Virus record (IMG/VR): IMGVR_UViG_3300020538_000004
Span: 1-64,000 of that record
Direction: 5' to 3' (one strand)
From: a virus
Length of the DNA stretch: 64,000 nucleotides
Shown here: one piece after another, positions 63,655 through 64,000 of the stretch
How the letters are laid out: every line of letters begins with the position of its first letter
How positions within the stretch are numbered: position 1 is the first letter of the stretch
Translations under genes and position numbers: made by a program
The notes under the pieces: generated by a model
The model's input: the letters and a program-made list of their open reading frames with translations, nothing else
Database searches by the model: none
Told to the model about the DNA's origin: nothing

Positions 63655-64000
63655 ATTTCTTCTGTGTTTATGCAGACCGTTACATTCGCCGGCGCTAAGG
63701 TAAAGCTCCATGTTGCTAAGAAACTGGGCAATCACATATTTAAAAGGTTGCGTTCCTTTAGGGGGTTTAAGAGTGTAACGCATACAAGTGCATTCATCTT
63801 CTGGAAATGTTCTGGAAGACTTGTATGGCAGAAGGATCCAATTTTGAATAGCAGCTCGGAATGTAGAAGATTGTTTCCATCTTCGGTACGAGCACGGGGT
63901 CTAACCGTCAGCGGAAAAACATGGAAGTAACGAAAAGCCTCTGAGTTCATAACAGTACGTTTATTGGGAAACATTAAACGTGTTGGAGCTTATGCGTAAA
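63655..64000 (+). ncRNA. Hairpin-rich region without a recognised gene
   Basis: At least four strong stems occur: TGCGTT/AACGCA (63749-63754, 63777-63782), CATACAAGT/ACTTGTATG (63781-63789, 63819-63827), GAAGAT/ATCTTC (63866-63871, 63879-63884) and ACGTTTA/TAAACGT (63957-63963, 63975-63981). An open frame from ATG 63670 (86 codons) overlaps all but the last and is probably chance. A structured RNA is the better reading. Confidence 0.4.

Noticed and set aside
63670-63930. 86-codon frame after tRNA-Trp
   Set aside because: It spans several strong hairpins, has no family pattern and no promoter or ribosome site of its own.
1-64000. CRISPR arrays, insertion sequences or integrase/attachment sites
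   Set aside because: No evenly spaced direct repeats, transposase or integrase gene was seen; the only mobile-type genes are free-standing nucleases.

Overview
The window is a piece of a T4-like (straboviral-type) myovirus genome. It carries the T4 core in T4-like order: tail tube gp19 (C-terminus only), portal gp20, gp67-like, prohead protease gp21, scaffold gp22, capsid gp23, then UvsY, UvsW, late sigma gp55, gp47/gp46, clamp gp45, DsbA, clamp loader gp44/gp62, RegA, DNA polymerase gp43, UvsX and helicase gp41. Accessory genes typical of marine/environmental T4-likes follow: Hsp20, MoxR/CobS-like ATPase, PhoH, ClpP, ThyX, NrdA/NrdB and MazG-like enzymes. No photosynthesis genes are present. 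The host cannot be read from the sequence. Most start codons lack a Shine-Dalgarno sequence, and many early genes begin about where transcription should start, which suggests a host tolerant of leaderless mRNA.

Layout. 1-6960: head morphogenesis, with three tandem histidine-rich genes where T4 has gene 68. 6960-23480: recombination, late transcription and replisome genes, with a VWA-metallopeptidase/MoxR pair inserted. 23480-29950: nucleotide enzymes and a probable DNA-base modification island (all-alpha NTPase-like proteins, a dCMP-hydroxymethylase-like enzyme, dCMP deaminase, a possible amino-acid:DNA transferase, a PLP fold-II enzyme and a GDSH-motif protein). 29950-39810: UvsX, gp41, ThyX, a phosphoesterase and many small early genes of unknown role. 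39820-51330: late genes, including a minus-strand operon. Most of these products start with short leaders resembling T4 capsid-targeting peptides and are rich in histidine; one has ligase motifs, one is a HAD phosphatase and two are nucleotidyltransferase-like. 51490-61110: NrdB/NrdA, RNase H, PhoH, a RecB-like exonuclease, ClpP and small early genes. 61110-64000: 12 complete tRNA genes, one tRNA 5' half interrupted by a homing-endonuclease gene, and several strongly folded spacers.

Regulation can be read directly. T4-type late promoters (TATAAATA) precede the structural and head-cassette genes. Early promoters fit TTTACW, a 16-17 nt spacer, then TAKGAT. Six of these carry an upstream box (about ATCAACNACTTAGG) exactly 27 nt before the -35 hexamer. 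gp55 with gp45 should drive late transcription, as in T4.

The best candidates for undescribed biology are the cytosine hypermodification island, the capsid-targeted histidine-rich protein set with a repair-like trio, the boxed and apparently leaderless early promoters, and the folded RNAs among the tRNAs. All assignments come from reading motifs by eye; no database search was run.
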